Assembly (NCBI GenBank): GCA_020633415.1
Contig: JACKDQ010000008.1
Location: 174,867-238,866 of the forward strand
Length of the DNA stretch: 64,000 nt
Reading direction: 5' to 3'
Source: Deltaproteobacteria bacterium
Lineage (GTDB): Bacteria; Myxococcota_A; Polyangia; GCA-2747355
Both the position numbers and the translations under genes were made by a program. The notes under the pieces are model-generated. The model had not been told where the DNA came from and made no database searches. It saw nothing but the letters and a program-made list of their open reading frames with translations. Position 1 is the first letter of the stretch. Every line of letters begins with the position of its first letter. This document shows positions 18,519 to 27,692 of the stretch, one piece after another.

Positions 18519-20966
18519 TTAGCTTCTGAATAGCCTCAGACGCATGATTTGCGCCGGATGTAGGGGAATGTGATCGAGCTCGATCGCCGGGCCAGAAACT
18601 GGCATGCCATCCAGCGTCCGTTCTTTGGCCTGTGGGCGATAGGGGCCATCGAGCCGTGCGACCAGTGGTCGATCTGCGTAGTTGACCAGCACGACGTCGA
18701 CCGTGCCATCGGCGTTGGGGCGCATGCTGCTCAGACGGACAGCTGTCGGGCTCAGCCGGGTAGGCCCTGGCGATTGGGGAGTGCGCTGTTGCACAGGGAG
18801 TTGCCAGGGCGGCGCCGCAAACACTTGGCTGATCCGGAAGGCGTCGCTTTCGACCAGCGGGGCATCGTAGGGGCAGAGCGCCAGCTGAAAGGCAAGTCGG
18901 CGCTGCAGGCGCGCGCCTTCGACGGTAAATGCGGGGCCCGCTAGGCCGGATCGCGTCGAAAGGTCGGCGCGACTCAGCCAGCGAACCGAGCGAAAGAGTG
19001 TGATCGCCAGTTCGTGCGGCGAGAGTAACCGATACGACCTGAGTCCGCGCGCGCAGACCGTCAGGCCGTGACCCTCGGTCTCCATTGCCACTAGGTCACA
19101 AAATGGATGCTCGGTCGCTGGCGGCTGCGCCCAGTTCGCGGCGGGCGCTGCGGCAAAGATGCTGCGTTTTTGCAGCGCAAAGTTGCCGTCGGCGATCGCG
19201 TGGGTCACGGCGTAGGGGGTGCGGACATGTAGCGAGAGGCGGTGGTCGTCAGCACGGTTTGTCAGCACGATCTCAACGGTCAGCTGCGGAGAGTGGGCGC
19301 CAAGTGCGAGGGTAAGCTCGACGTCGTGGGGGATGCTTTGCTTGGCGCGTTGGCTGCGCGTGTCGTTGAGCGCGTGTGGAATGCTGAGTCGATAGACCAG
19401 CCGCAGCGTGGCGAAGGAGGCACGCTGCGCGAGGGCTTGGCAGCGCAACAACTTGGTGCGAATCGGCCGCTGGTTGGCCACGGGGCTGAAGTCGTAGGTG
19501 TCACCCGCATCGGCATCATCGACCAACCGAAGTGCGCGTTGGTAGGTCCACCCGCGTTGACGGTCAATCAGGTCGATTTGGCCGCTGGGGGAAACCCGGA
19601 CTTCGAGCAGCCGATTGGCGATCGAGTGGGTGCCGTGGCGACGATGATGGACGAGTCGATCCCCTTTCAGCGGCATCGCCTGCGCCGGGCCCGTCGACAG
19701 CGCGCGTAGTCGTGCGACGCCGCTAGTCCCGGCCGCTCTGCCGGTCAGCAAGACGTCGAACGGATGGGGATTGAAAAACACCGGAGTTCGGCGCACTCGT
19801 CGAGCATCGGCGAGTAGTGCACGCTCGACGAGCGTACTGAGTATCTGCTGACAACGCGCGAAGCGGTTGAGGTCATCGTCGTGGACAGCATCGATGCTGC
19901 ATCCGCAGATATCGTCGTGGGGCTGACAGAGCAACAGCTGCTCCCAACAGCGCTGCAGGAGTAGCGCGTTTGTTCGCGCCTCCGATGGCGATTGACGGTG
20001 CTGTGTCTGGGCGAGCAGCGGCTCAACATAGAAAAGCAGCGTTCGCTCGACCAAGTCGTTCGCCAGCTTCAGGTCGACGCGGGCCGACAAAACGCCCGAG
20101 AGGATGTTGGCGTAGCGTGACCCCCGGAGCTCGCCGACAAAGACTCTCTCTTGTCGACGTTGACCAAGCTGTCGACGAACGTCGTGATGATACGCGGCAA
20201 AACTGCTGTGCGAAATCGGGCGATCGGCAAGTTTGCTCAGCGTCGCGAGCGCAGCCGAAAGGGTTGGCTCGGCAGGTAGATGATCGCAGCCGTTGTTGAA
20301 CAGCAGCACCCCGTGCGAAGACCACCGGTCGAGCTCGCACGTCAAGGCACGCAGTCGCTGGGTGGCCTGCTTCTTCCAGCCGGGCGAGCGCGGGTCACCC
20401 ACTTGGGCAAAGTTGCAGTAGCCACCGCCCATTTGGTGGGTTGCTAACACGTGGCTTCCATCGGGCGCCTGCCAAAAGAAGTCGCTGCCCAGTTCCGGGC
20501 CTTCGTCACCCATCCCGCGCGAAAAAAGCACGCCATGCAAACCGCAGCGGGCGAGTATCTGGGGCAGCTGCGCCGGCAGGCCGAACGGATCGGGCAGGTA
20601 GGCGATGTTTGTTCGTTGACCGAGCTCGCGGCTCTGTCGTTTGCCTAGCTCGATGTTTCGCAGCAGCGATTCACCGCGCGGAATGAACAGGTCCGGCAGG
20701 ACGAACAGTGGGCCGATGAGCAAACGGCCCGCCTTGACCTGACGCCGTATCCGGCTGCGTTGCTGCGGTCGCATTACCAAGTAGTCGGCGAGCAGGGCTG
20801 TGTGGCCATCGAGGGTGAACGAGCGAAAATGCCGGTCGCTCTCGAGCAGATCGAGCAAGGCGTCGATCGTCTCAACCAGCCTGGGGCGAGTTTGCTCCGC
20901 CGTCCAGTACCAGGCGCGATCCCAGTGAGTGTGTGAAACGACGTGAATCCGACCGCGCCTTGCCAT
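18519..20966 (-). CDS. Alpha-mannosidase (GH38)
   Basis: 815 residues without signal peptide, so probably cytoplasmic. The GH38 core starts at once: VSHTHWDRAWYW, with zinc ligands His14 and Asp16, and the nucleophile Asp126 in YLPDPFGLPAQLPQI. A further QPHDDICGCSIDAVHDD segment supplies the later zinc-binding His. A helical domain and C-terminal beta-sandwiches follow, as in GH38 enzymes such as MngB. It would release alpha-linked mannose, possibly from 2-O-mannosylglycerate or imported oligosaccharides. GGAGAG precedes the ATG. Divergent from the PEGA gene across 63 bp. Confidence 0.9.
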   Translation of the reverse strand: MARRGRIHVVSHTHWDRAWYWTAEQTRPRLVETIDALLDLLESDRHFRSFTLDGHTALLADYLVMRPQQRSRIRRQVKAGRLLIGPLFVLPDLFIPRGESLLRNIELGKRQSRELGQRTNIAYLPDPFGLPAQLPQILARCGLHGVLFSRGMGDEGPELGSDFFWQAPDGSHVLATHQMGGGYCNFAQVGDPRSPGWKKQATQRLRALTCELDRWSSHGVLLFNNGCDHLPAEPTLSAALATLSKLADRPISHSSFAAYHHDVRRQLGQRRQERVFVGELRGSRYANILSGVLSARVDLKLANDLVERTLLFYVEPLLAQTQHRQSPSEARTNALLLQRCWEQLLLCQPHDDICGCSIDAVHDDDLNRFARCQQILSTLVERALLADARRVRRTPVFFNPHPFDVLLTGRAAGTSGVARLRALSTGPAQAMPLKGDRLVHHRRHGTHSIANRLLEVRVSPSGQIDLIDRQRGWTYQRALRLVDDADAGDTYDFSPVANQRPIRTKLLRCQALAQRASFATLRLVYRLSIPHALNDTRSQRAKQSIPHDVELTLALGAHSPQLTVEIVLTNRADDHRLSLHVRTPYAVTHAIADGNFALQKRSIFAAAPAANWAQPPATEHPFCDLVAMETEGHGLTVCARGLRSYRLLSPHELAITLFRSVRWLSRADLSTRSGLAGPAFTVEGARLQRRLAFQLALCPYDAPLVESDAFRISQVFAAPPWQLPVQQRTPQSPGPTRLSPTAVRLSSMRPNADGTVDVVLVNYADRPLVARLDGPYRPQAKERTLDGMPVSGPAIELDHIPLHPAQIMRLRLFRS

Positions 20967-20994
20967 CAGCTCTCCGTCGGGGAAAGACGTTGGT

Positions 20995-21022
20995 TTGCCC
21001 CGTCGGCAGATCGTAGCATAAT
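20995..21022 (+). promoter_or_regulatory. Candidate promoter for the PEGA gene (leaderless type)
   Basis: TTGCCC at 20995-21000 and CATAAT at 21017-21022 with a 16-bp spacer. The -10 box ends only seven bases before ATG 21030 and no ribosome-binding site is present, so if used the mRNA would start at or next to the start codon. Confidence 0.4.
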
Positions 21023-21029
21023 CGGGCTA

Positions 21030-22028
21030 ATGAACTTATTTGTTGCTAAGTCGGGGGGCCGACTGACCGTAGGGCTATCGCTTGTCGCGTCGCTCGTCAT
21101 TCCGCTGGCGGCACGGGCGCGACCAGCGAGCGTCGCCAACCAGCCGGCGACCCAAACCGCAGGGCGTGTAGCGATCCTGCCGATCGAGTTTGTCGGTCCA
21201 ATCGCAGAAGGCGTTCGTCGAGCGGTGCGCGCGCGTTTGGGCAAGGGCTTAGGTACCAGCGGTTTGTTGGTCGTTGCTCGCCAGGACTTGAATGCCGCGT
21301 TGGCGCCGAAGCAGCACTGTCTCTCGAAACTCTGTTTGCGCCGCCTATGGGTTCAAGCTGGCTGCTCGTATGTTGTTGGCGGGCGTGTTCAAGGTACGAC
21401 CGGCGACTATCTGCTCGACCTCTGGTTGGCCGACGCAAAAACGGGCGCCCGTCTGGCCACTGTACAGCGGCGCTGTGATGTGTGCGGGATTAGTGCGGTC
21501 GGCCAACAGGCTGACTTGGCGGCATCAGCGCTATTGGCCAAGCTCAAGGCGACGCGACGCTCGCCGGCGATCGTCTTGGTCGATAGCGACCCACCTGCGG
21601 CAAGGCTCTACGTCGATGGCCGCTATGCCGGGCGAACGCCGCAGGAGCTGCGCTTGGCTCCGGGCTCGCACAAGCTGATCGCGCACCATCAGGGGTTTCT
21701 GTCGAGCACACGCTCGGTGACTAGCGTCGCGGGGGTTGAGGAGCGCATGCGGATCCGCTTGCTGCGTGATGTTCGCCCGCAGCGCAGCTTGCGTCGTTGG
21801 GGATGGCTTACTTTGAGCGGCGGAATTGTCGCCGCAGCGGCTGGAGCAGTGCTATTGGCCGTTGATGGTCGCCAGACGCACTGCACGGGACAGCAAGCGG
21901 TCGCTGGCGGCCAGTGTCCGAGCGCGCTGAACACGAGCACCGCGGGAATCGTTTCAGCGGTCGGCGGAGCCGTGATCAGCGGGGTAGGGTCATTCCTGCT
22001 ATATCGCGGTTATCGGAGCGCAGACTAG
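21030..22028 (+). CDS. PEGA-domain exported protein
   Basis: 332 residues from ATG 21030; an upstream in-frame start at 20943 would run into the divergent GH38 gene and give a non-signal N-terminus. A signal peptide (to ~ARARPA) precedes a TolB-N-like alpha/beta domain that begins VAILPIEFVG and carries a CLSKLCLRRLWVQAGCSYVVGG stretch in two parts. A PEGA domain follows (VLVDSDPPAARLYVDGRYAGRTP). Two hydrophobic segments lie near the C-terminus (LTLSGGIVAAAAGAVLLAV and GGAVISGVGSFLLY). The layout is common among myxobacterial surface proteins; the PEGA domain probably contacts envelope components. Function unknown. Confidence 0.8.
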   Translation: MNLFVAKSGGRLTVGLSLVASLVIPLAARARPASVANQPATQTAGRVAILPIEFVGPIAEGVRRAVRARLGKGLGTSGLLVVARQDLNAALAPKQHCLSKLCLRRLWVQAGCSYVVGGRVQGTTGDYLLDLWLADAKTGARLATVQRRCDVCGISAVGQQADLAASALLAKLKATRRSPAIVLVDSDPPAARLYVDGRYAGRTPQELRLAPGSHKLIAHHQGFLSSTRSVTSVAGVEERMRIRLLRDVRPQRSLRRWGWLTLSGGIVAAAAGAVLLAVDGRQTHCTGQQAVAGGQCPSALNTSTAGIVSAVGGAVISGVGSFLLYRGYRSAD

Positions 22029-22069
22029 CCCCCAGATATTTCGGCCGGGGCGCTATCGCCTGTTCCTTG

Positions 22070-24334
22070 TTAGGCGTTGTTTTCGTCGGCCGACGCCGGT
22101 TCTTTGGTCATCCGCCGAGCGCGCGTGAACGTCGGTTGCGTTGTCTTGCCGATCGTGCGCGTCGTTGTCTCTGCGCCGGCAGGCCGACCTAGGTGATAGC
22201 CCTGCATCAAGTGGCAGCCAAGTTGCGCGACAACTTCTGCCTCCTGCTGACGCTCGATGCCCTCAGCGATCACCTTGATGCCCTCTTCGTCGGCGAAGCG
22301 AACCATGCTCAACACGAGCCGCTGCTGCGTTGCTGACTTGTCGATACCGGAGATCATCGTGCGGTCGATCTTGATGAAGTCCGGCGAGAACAAGACAACA
22401 GAGCTCAGTCCGGCATAGCCCGCGCCGAGATCGTCGACCGCGATGCGATAGCCGTGGCTCTTCAGCACGCCGACGCATTCACGAAACGCTTCAGCATCGG
22501 GCACGGCGGCGCGCTCGGTGATTTCAAACACAACGCGCTTGCACCAAGGACGGAGAAACTTCTCGCCGTCCAGTAGCTGATAGTCGTTGATTTCGGTTGG
22601 GTGCAAGTTGATGAAAATAAGCACGTCATCGGGCAGTCGTGGAAGATCTTCAACGACCGATTTGCGTACACGTCGGCCGAGTTCCCAGGCAGATCCGATG
22701 CGCGCGGCGCTTTCGAAAAGGTCAGCGGGCTGCGCAAAGGTCGGATCGGTTGGTCGACACAATGCTTCGAAAGCCACTCGGTAGCCCGTCGAGACGTCGA
22801 TGATCGGCTGATAGTGGAAATCCAGCTTTTCGCCGCTGAGGATCTTGTTGATTGCCGCGACCGCTTCGCCGGTAACCGCACTCATTAGGTCACTGCTGCG
22901 CGGTAGTCGCGTCCGGCGCAAGTCGGCACGCAACAGCGAGTTGTCGATAGCAGAGCGCAGGTGGCTATCGATCTTGTTGCGCAGGATGAACTGGTCGACT
23001 CTGCCAAGGTTGGTCGCCCGTACCGCGAGAAACGAGTCTTCGCTGGCGATCACCAGCAGCCGAACGGCATCCGGCAAAAAGGCGATCGTCTTGTACATAA
23101 AGTCGACGCCATCTTCTGTCCCGACGTCTTCCGAGGTGACGAGCACATCGAACGGCAATCGTGCGCAGTAGCTTAGCGCAAGCGTTCCCGCGCTGGCCAA
23201 AGTGACGTCGTAGCTGTCACCGACCGCCTCGCGCAGCTGGTTTGCCGCGCTCTCATCAGGCTCTACGATCAAAACGCGTTTCTTGCGCTCGATCGGTGAG
23301 GTGACCGTTTGGCCCGATTCTTTGTCAATTCGCGGATCGTACATGACAACCCGGTTTCGGCCGGTCTCTTTGGCGCGATATAACGCGCGGTCGGCGCAAT
23401 TGATCAGCTGATCGAGTGTGTCCCCGTCGTTCGGGAAGGCAGACACGCCGACACTAATCGTCTGCGGCCGGCTCGCGCCGGGAATGATTTCACGGATCGG
23501 CAGCTGGCGAACCGCCGCGCTACAACGAAGCGCGACCTCTTCGACTGCTTCGGGCGTCGTCTCGGTCAACAACAGCGCGAACTCTTCACCACCGAACCGG
23601 GCAACCTTATCGCTGGACCGCAGCGTGCTTTGCAGGGCCTCAGCGACTGCTTTGAGCAGTGCGTCGCCGGCCTGGTGGCCGTACGTGTCGTTGACCCGTT
23701 TGAAAAAGTCCAGGTCGCACATCAGGATCGCGGTCGTGCGATTGTGGCGCAAGGCCAGTTGCAGACCCTGCTCTGCGTGCTCAGAGAAGGCGCGTCGGTT
23801 GAGCAAACCGGTCAACGGATCGGTGCGTGCAGCCCGCGTTACTTCCTGCAGTGCAGCAGCCAGCTGGCGCGTGCGCTCCTCGACGCGACGCTCGAGCTCG
23901 TCGGCACGAGCTTTCTCTTTGGCGACCATCACCTTGTAGCGGGCTTGCATGCGCGCTTCCGGTGTGAGGTCGCGGTACGAGACGATTACGCCGACGCAAT
24001 TGCCCTTCTTGTCCTGCACCGGGATAAAGGTTTGCTCGACGATGAACTCTTCGCCGCGGGCGTTCTTCACAGTGACTTCGGTGAAGTTGAGTACTTGTCC
24101 TGTGTTCAAACAGGATTGTGCGTGCTCGTGGTTCTCGATGCTCGTTTCGGCAAATAGGTCGAAAACGCTGGTCCCCTGCGCGATCAGTCGCCGGAGATGT
24201 GAGGGGCGCCAGCCGACCATTTGCGTCAGCAAGGCGTTGTAGTGAATCGGCGTCAGCCGATCGCCGAGCAGGATCGCCGCCATCGGCAACGACTCGACCA
24301 AATTTCGCGCGATGTCTAGCGCTGTTGCTGACAA
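22070..24334 (-). CDS. PAS-GGDEF-pseudoreceiver-EAL c-di-GMP protein
   Basis: 754 residues. PAS domain (~10-125), coiled coil (~130-168), GGDEF domain with active-site GGEEF at 248-252 and an allosteric I-site RSSD five residues upstream, so diguanylate cyclase activity is expected. A receiver-like domain (~352-465) has Ser401 where the phospho-accepting Asp should be (FDVLVTSEDVG), so it is probably not phosphorylated. The EAL domain (~490-725) keeps FEALCR, the ITE Glu, DDLGAGYAG, IKIDR and AEGIE, so phosphodiesterase activity is also possible. No transmembrane helix is seen. The start is TTG 24334 with GAGG five bases upstream. It probably switches between making and degrading c-di-GMP on a PAS signal. 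Confidence 0.92.
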   Translation of the reverse strand: MSATALDIARNLVESLPMAAILLGDRLTPIHYNALLTQMVGWRPSHLRRLIAQGTSVFDLFAETSIENHEHAQSCLNTGQVLNFTEVTVKNARGEEFIVEQTFIPVQDKKGNCVGVIVSYRDLTPEARMQARYKVMVAKEKARADELERRVEERTRQLAAALQEVTRAARTDPLTGLLNRRAFSEHAEQGLQLALRHNRTTAILMCDLDFFKRVNDTYGHQAGDALLKAVAEALQSTLRSSDKVARFGGEEFALLLTETTPEAVEEVALRCSAAVRQLPIREIIPGASRPQTISVGVSAFPNDGDTLDQLINCADRALYRAKETGRNRVVMYDPRIDKESGQTVTSPIERKKRVLIVEPDESAANQLREAVGDSYDVTLASAGTLALSYCARLPFDVLVTSEDVGTEDGVDFMYKTIAFLPDAVRLLVIASEDSFLAVRATNLGRVDQFILRNKIDSHLRSAIDNSLLRADLRRTRLPRSSDLMSAVTGEAVAAINKILSGEKLDFHYQPIIDVSTGYRVAFEALCRPTDPTFAQPADLFESAARIGSAWELGRRVRKSVVEDLPRLPDDVLIFINLHPTEINDYQLLDGEKFLRPWCKRVVFEITERAAVPDAEAFRECVGVLKSHGYRIAVDDLGAGYAGLSSVVLFSPDFIKIDRTMISGIDKSATQQRLVLSMVRFADEEGIKVIAEGIERQQEAEVVAQLGCHLMQGYHLGRPAGAETTTRTIGKTTQPTFTRARRMTKEPASADENNA

Positions 24335-24406
24335 GTCAGCCTCACGAGCGAGGTGCCGAGAGAGTGAGCAGCCGCCGCAAAAGGGTTTCGGACAATGGGT
24401 TTGACT

Positions 24407-24438
24407 GAAAAAATTATAACACGGCCGACGGGGCGACC
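24407..24438 (-). terminator. Possible terminator after the pseudokinase-kinase gene
   Basis: On the minus strand a 5-bp stem (24434-24438 with 24423-24427, one G-U pair) is followed by GTGTTATAA and a T-run at 24407-24413. It lies 14 bp after the stop of the upstream kinase gene. The stem is short, so this is tentative, and the same bases contain a good -10 box for the next gene. Confidence 0.35.
24413..24421 (-). promoter_or_regulatory. Extended -10 promoter for the GGDEF/EAL gene
   Basis: Minus-strand TGTTATAAT (24421-24413) is a perfect extended -10 element about 80 bp before the TTG start. The -35 region is poor, which is tolerated by extended -10 promoters. It overlaps the possible terminator of the upstream gene. 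Confidence 0.5.
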
Positions 24439-24451
24439 GATAGCGCTTGGC

Positions 24452-27400
24452 CTACTGCGCGAGCTCTCTTTTGACCATTACGATGCGCCGTGTGGCCGTT
24501 GTATGTCCGGGTGCGAGACGAACCACACGCTGCCATGCTTGGAGCGCGTCCCGGTAGCGCAGCAGCTTGTAGGCCGCGTCGCCGATCAGCATGTAACCCG
24601 CTGTAGCGCGGCGGTTTATTGCCGTCGCTCGGCGGGCCAGGGCGATCACGCGACTGTATTGTCCGCGGTCGAAGGCGACGCCGGCCAGTCCGATAATCGC
24701 ACGCCACTGCCGTGGATCGATTTCCAGTGCGCGACGAAACAGGACGGCCGCGGTACCCAAACGACCTTGCTCCCGTGCAGTGCTGGCGTCTTTGAGTAAC
24801 GTCGCCGCACGCTGTCGGTCGCGCTCACTGATCCGCGGCTTGTTGGGCTGGGACAGCTCGGTGGCGCGTTTTCCTGCGACGCGGTCGGCAGGATCGATCA
24901 CGACCAGCATGCGGTAGAGCTCACGGGCCTGGTCGCGCTTTTCTTCGCGCCACAGTCGGTCCGCTTCTTGGCGCAGCGACTGTCCCATTCGCGAACGTAC
25001 GGCGTTGGTTCGCTGTCCACGTGGGTCGATCTGCTTGAGGCGCTGCAGGTATCGCAATGCGCTCTGACCGCGCGGTCGAACGTAGCGGCCTTCGGAAATC
25101 GCCTGTTGAACCGCGGCCAGCAGCCAGGCGATTTCCGCTTCATCGGCGGGAGGTCGACCGCGGCTACGGCGGGCCTCGAGGCGCTGCAGCAGCGTCCGGT
25201 CATTGGGGGTGAAGGCCAGCGCTTCGCGATAAAGTGTCTGTGCAGCACGAGAGAAACCGGATTGCTTGAGTCGATCGCCGGTGCTCGCCAATCTAGCGCT
25301 GATCTCTCGGCGCAGCTCGGCAGCCCGCGCATTGGCTGGTGCGATTCTCTCCAGCTTCTGCAATTGGTCGAGGGCGCTTTCACCGGCGGGCCGGGTAAAC
25401 AGGCCATCGTTGGCCGCGCGCTCTACGGCGGCGAGCAAGCGCCCCACTTCGGGAGAAAGTCGCAGCTCGGTGGGATCGGTCTGAACGAGCACCGGCGCCA
25501 CAGCAGATGATTTCGGTGCGGCTGTCTGGGGCGTTTGTATCGGCTGTTGCCGCAAATGAAGCGTTAGGCCGACGGCGATTACCGCCGCACAAAAGCCCAT
25601 CACCGCTGCGACCATCGGTAACGGCATACGGCGTGACGCTTTGGGCTGTACTGCTGGTGGTCGGGCCGCTTGCCTTGCGCGGCTGAGTGCTTCAGCGAAC
25701 GCTGCCATCGACGGATAGCGCGCTTGGGCATCGCGCTCGAGCGCTCTGTGCAACACCTGCTCGATCTCTATCGGTACGTCGGCAGCGAGTTGGTGCGAGC
25801 GTAGCGCCGGCGGTGCCTTCTCTGCCTGAGAGCGAATGAAGTCGGCGACCGACTCGGCGGGGTAGGGTGGTACACCAGCGAGCAATTCGTAGATCAAGCA
25901 GGCCGCACCGTAGACGTCCATCGTCGGTGCAGGTGCCGCCCCCTGAACCTGTTCGGGGGCCATGTAGCCCGGTGTTCCAACGCGAGAGCCGCCCGCGGTG
26001 CTGGTCTTGGCCATCACGCCGAAGTCGAGCACTTTCACTGTGTCCGACGAGCCGAGCACCATCACGTTCTCAGGTTTGACATCGCGGTGGACGATCCCCT
26101 GCTCGTGAACGGCTTGCAGCGCGTCGATCAGCTGTTGCGAGATGTGCAATGTCCGTTCGAGGCTCAGCGATGTCTCTTCGGCGAGCACGGTGGAGAGCGG
26201 CCGGCCGTCCAGCAGTTCCATCGCGAAGAAGAACCGGCCATCGTCCAGCTCACCAAAGTCGATCACGTCGACGATGTTAGGGTGGGTCACCAGGCTGCAC
26301 GCGCGAGCTTCGGTACGAAATTGCCGGATCGCCTCGGGGCTTTGGGCGAGCTGGGGCGAGAGAATCTTGATCGCCACACGTCGGTCGAGATCGATGTGCT
26401 GGGCGGCGAAGACTTCGGCACTACCGCCGCGTCCGAGCGATTGGATCACGCGATAGCGCGTGCCAGGAATCCGGTCTCCGGCGGTGAGCGCCTTGGGTTC
26501 GATCGGCACCGGTGCTAGGTCCGCTTTGCCGTAGGTGTTGGTCCGCGGTGGCGTTTGCTGCGGGGTGTGCTGCAGCGTTGGCATCGCCTGAACCACGCGG
26601 GTAGTTGCCTGCTCGGCAATTTGGATCTTTTGCTCGCAGCGTTGCCAAAGCAGCCGCGAAACAGCCGCCGATCCATAGTCGGGGGCGATGCGGCGCAAGG
26701 CGGCGACGAGCCGTCGACGGATCAATTGAGGGTCGGCGATGCGCCGCGCGGGATCGGCTTCAAGCATTTCGGCGACGAGGCGAATGATGTCGCCGGGAAC
26801 ATCAGGGCGACGTACCAGCGGCGCCTCCCAGCGGCGACTGAGGATGGCTTGAATGTAGAGTTCGGGAGCGCTAGCGACCAGGCGCTTGCCGCTGAGGCAC
26901 TCCCAGATCAGCAGGCCGAGCGAGAAAATATCCGCGCGATGGTCGAGGTGCTGTTTGAGGATCACCTCGGGCGCTGCATACCCAGGGGAATCAAAAACGC
27001 GGGTTATCGCACGCTGTCCGAGGCGCACGGCGCCAAAGGAGCCGACACCGACCACCTTGAGCAAGCCGTCAAAGCTCAACATCACGTCGAGCGACCAGGC
27101 GCTGTCGTGGGGGAGCATGTTCTGCCCGGCGTTCTCCTGGCGCCGTCGCTGCAAGTAGCCAAAGGTCTCGGTTAGCTCGACGCCGATATGCAAGGCGAAC
27201 TCAGGGGGGAGCGGCGTCTTGGTTCCCGCAGATTCGACGACGTCAGCGAGTTCTACGCCATCGATTGCTTCCATCGCTACGAAGGGTTGCTGTTCCACCG
27301 CGCCGATTTCCAGTACCTGAACCACGCAGCCGTGACTCAGTCGGACCAGCAGTTGTGCATCTTGTCGAAAGCGGCTGGCGAACTCGGGGAGGCTGGCAAC

Positions 27401-27535
27401 TTCGCGCCGGATGCGTTTGACCACGCAAAGGCGCGAGTACTCGCCCGTCGTCTGCGCCAAGAAGACGTCAGCCGTGCTCCCCGAGGCGATTTTCTGGTGG
27501 AGTAGGTAATTGCCGAAAAGTACAGGTACTTCCAT
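24452..27535 (-). CDS. Membrane Ser/Thr kinase with N-terminal pseudokinase and TPRs
   Basis: 1027 residues with AGGGATG before the ATG. The first kinase-like domain (~8-290) keeps a Lys (VVKRI, Lys40) and an APE motif (YAAPE) but lacks HRD (the loop reads HDSAWSLDVM) and DFG (VGVGSFGAV), so it is a pseudokinase. The second (~360-620) is complete: GRGGSAEVF, Lys390, HRDVKPEN at 483-490, DFG at 504-506 and APE. One membrane helix (~638-660) follows, then ~360 residues of TPR-like helices that would be periplasmic. This is a PknB-type receptor kinase with an internal regulatory pseudokinase. Divergent from the LysM endopeptidase gene, which may hint at cell-wall-linked signalling. Confidence 0.92.
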   Translation of the reverse strand: MEVPVLFGNYLLHQKIASGSTADVFLAQTTGEYSRLCVVKRIRREVASLPEFASRFRQDAQLLVRLSHGCVVQVLEIGAVEQQPFVAMEAIDGVELADVVESAGTKTPLPPEFALHIGVELTETFGYLQRRRQENAGQNMLPHDSAWSLDVMLSFDGLLKVVGVGSFGAVRLGQRAITRVFDSPGYAAPEVILKQHLDHRADIFSLGLLIWECLSGKRLVASAPELYIQAILSRRWEAPLVRRPDVPGDIIRLVAEMLEADPARRIADPQLIRRRLVAALRRIAPDYGSAAVSRLLWQRCEQKIQIAEQATTRVVQAMPTLQHTPQQTPPRTNTYGKADLAPVPIEPKALTAGDRIPGTRYRVIQSLGRGGSAEVFAAQHIDLDRRVAIKILSPQLAQSPEAIRQFRTEARACSLVTHPNIVDVIDFGELDDGRFFFAMELLDGRPLSTVLAEETSLSLERTLHISQQLIDALQAVHEQGIVHRDVKPENVMVLGSSDTVKVLDFGVMAKTSTAGGSRVGTPGYMAPEQVQGAAPAPTMDVYGAACLIYELLAGVPPYPAESVADFIRSQAEKAPPALRSHQLAADVPIEIEQVLHRALERDAQARYPSMAAFAEALSRARQAARPPAVQPKASRRMPLPMVAAVMGFCAAVIAVGLTLHLRQQPIQTPQTAAPKSSAVAPVLVQTDPTELRLSPEVGRLLAAVERAANDGLFTRPAGESALDQLQKLERIAPANARAAELRREISARLASTGDRLKQSGFSRAAQTLYREALAFTPNDRTLLQRLEARRSRGRPPADEAEIAWLLAAVQQAISEGRYVRPRGQSALRYLQRLKQIDPRGQRTNAVRSRMGQSLRQEADRLWREEKRDQARELYRMLVVIDPADRVAGKRATELSQPNKPRISERDRQRAATLLKDASTAREQGRLGTAAVLFRRALEIDPRQWRAIIGLAGVAFDRGQYSRVIALARRATAINRRATAGYMLIGDAAYKLLRYRDALQAWQRVVRLAPGHTTATRRIVMVKRELAQ

Positions 27536-27551
27536 TTACATCCCTGCGAGC

Positions 27552-27581
27552 AGTCTAGACGATCCGAGCGGCACAATTCAA
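27552..27581 (-). promoter_or_regulatory. Candidate promoter of the pseudokinase-kinase gene
   Basis: Minus-strand TTGAAT (27581-27576) and TAGACT (27557-27552), spacer 18 bp, ending 16 bp before the start codon. Each box matches four of six consensus bases. The -35 box lies inside a dyad, GGCACA at 27570-27575 with TGTGCC at 27587-27592, which could be an operator. Confidence 0.4.
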
Positions 27582-27692
27582 TGCAATGTGCCTTACACCT
27601 TGGCCCGTGGTTCGCCTGGGCGCAGCCTAAACCAGCAAACGCTGGATCCCCTCGCCGAGTTACGTTATTGTCCAGTGCGGAGCAGGGGTTGC

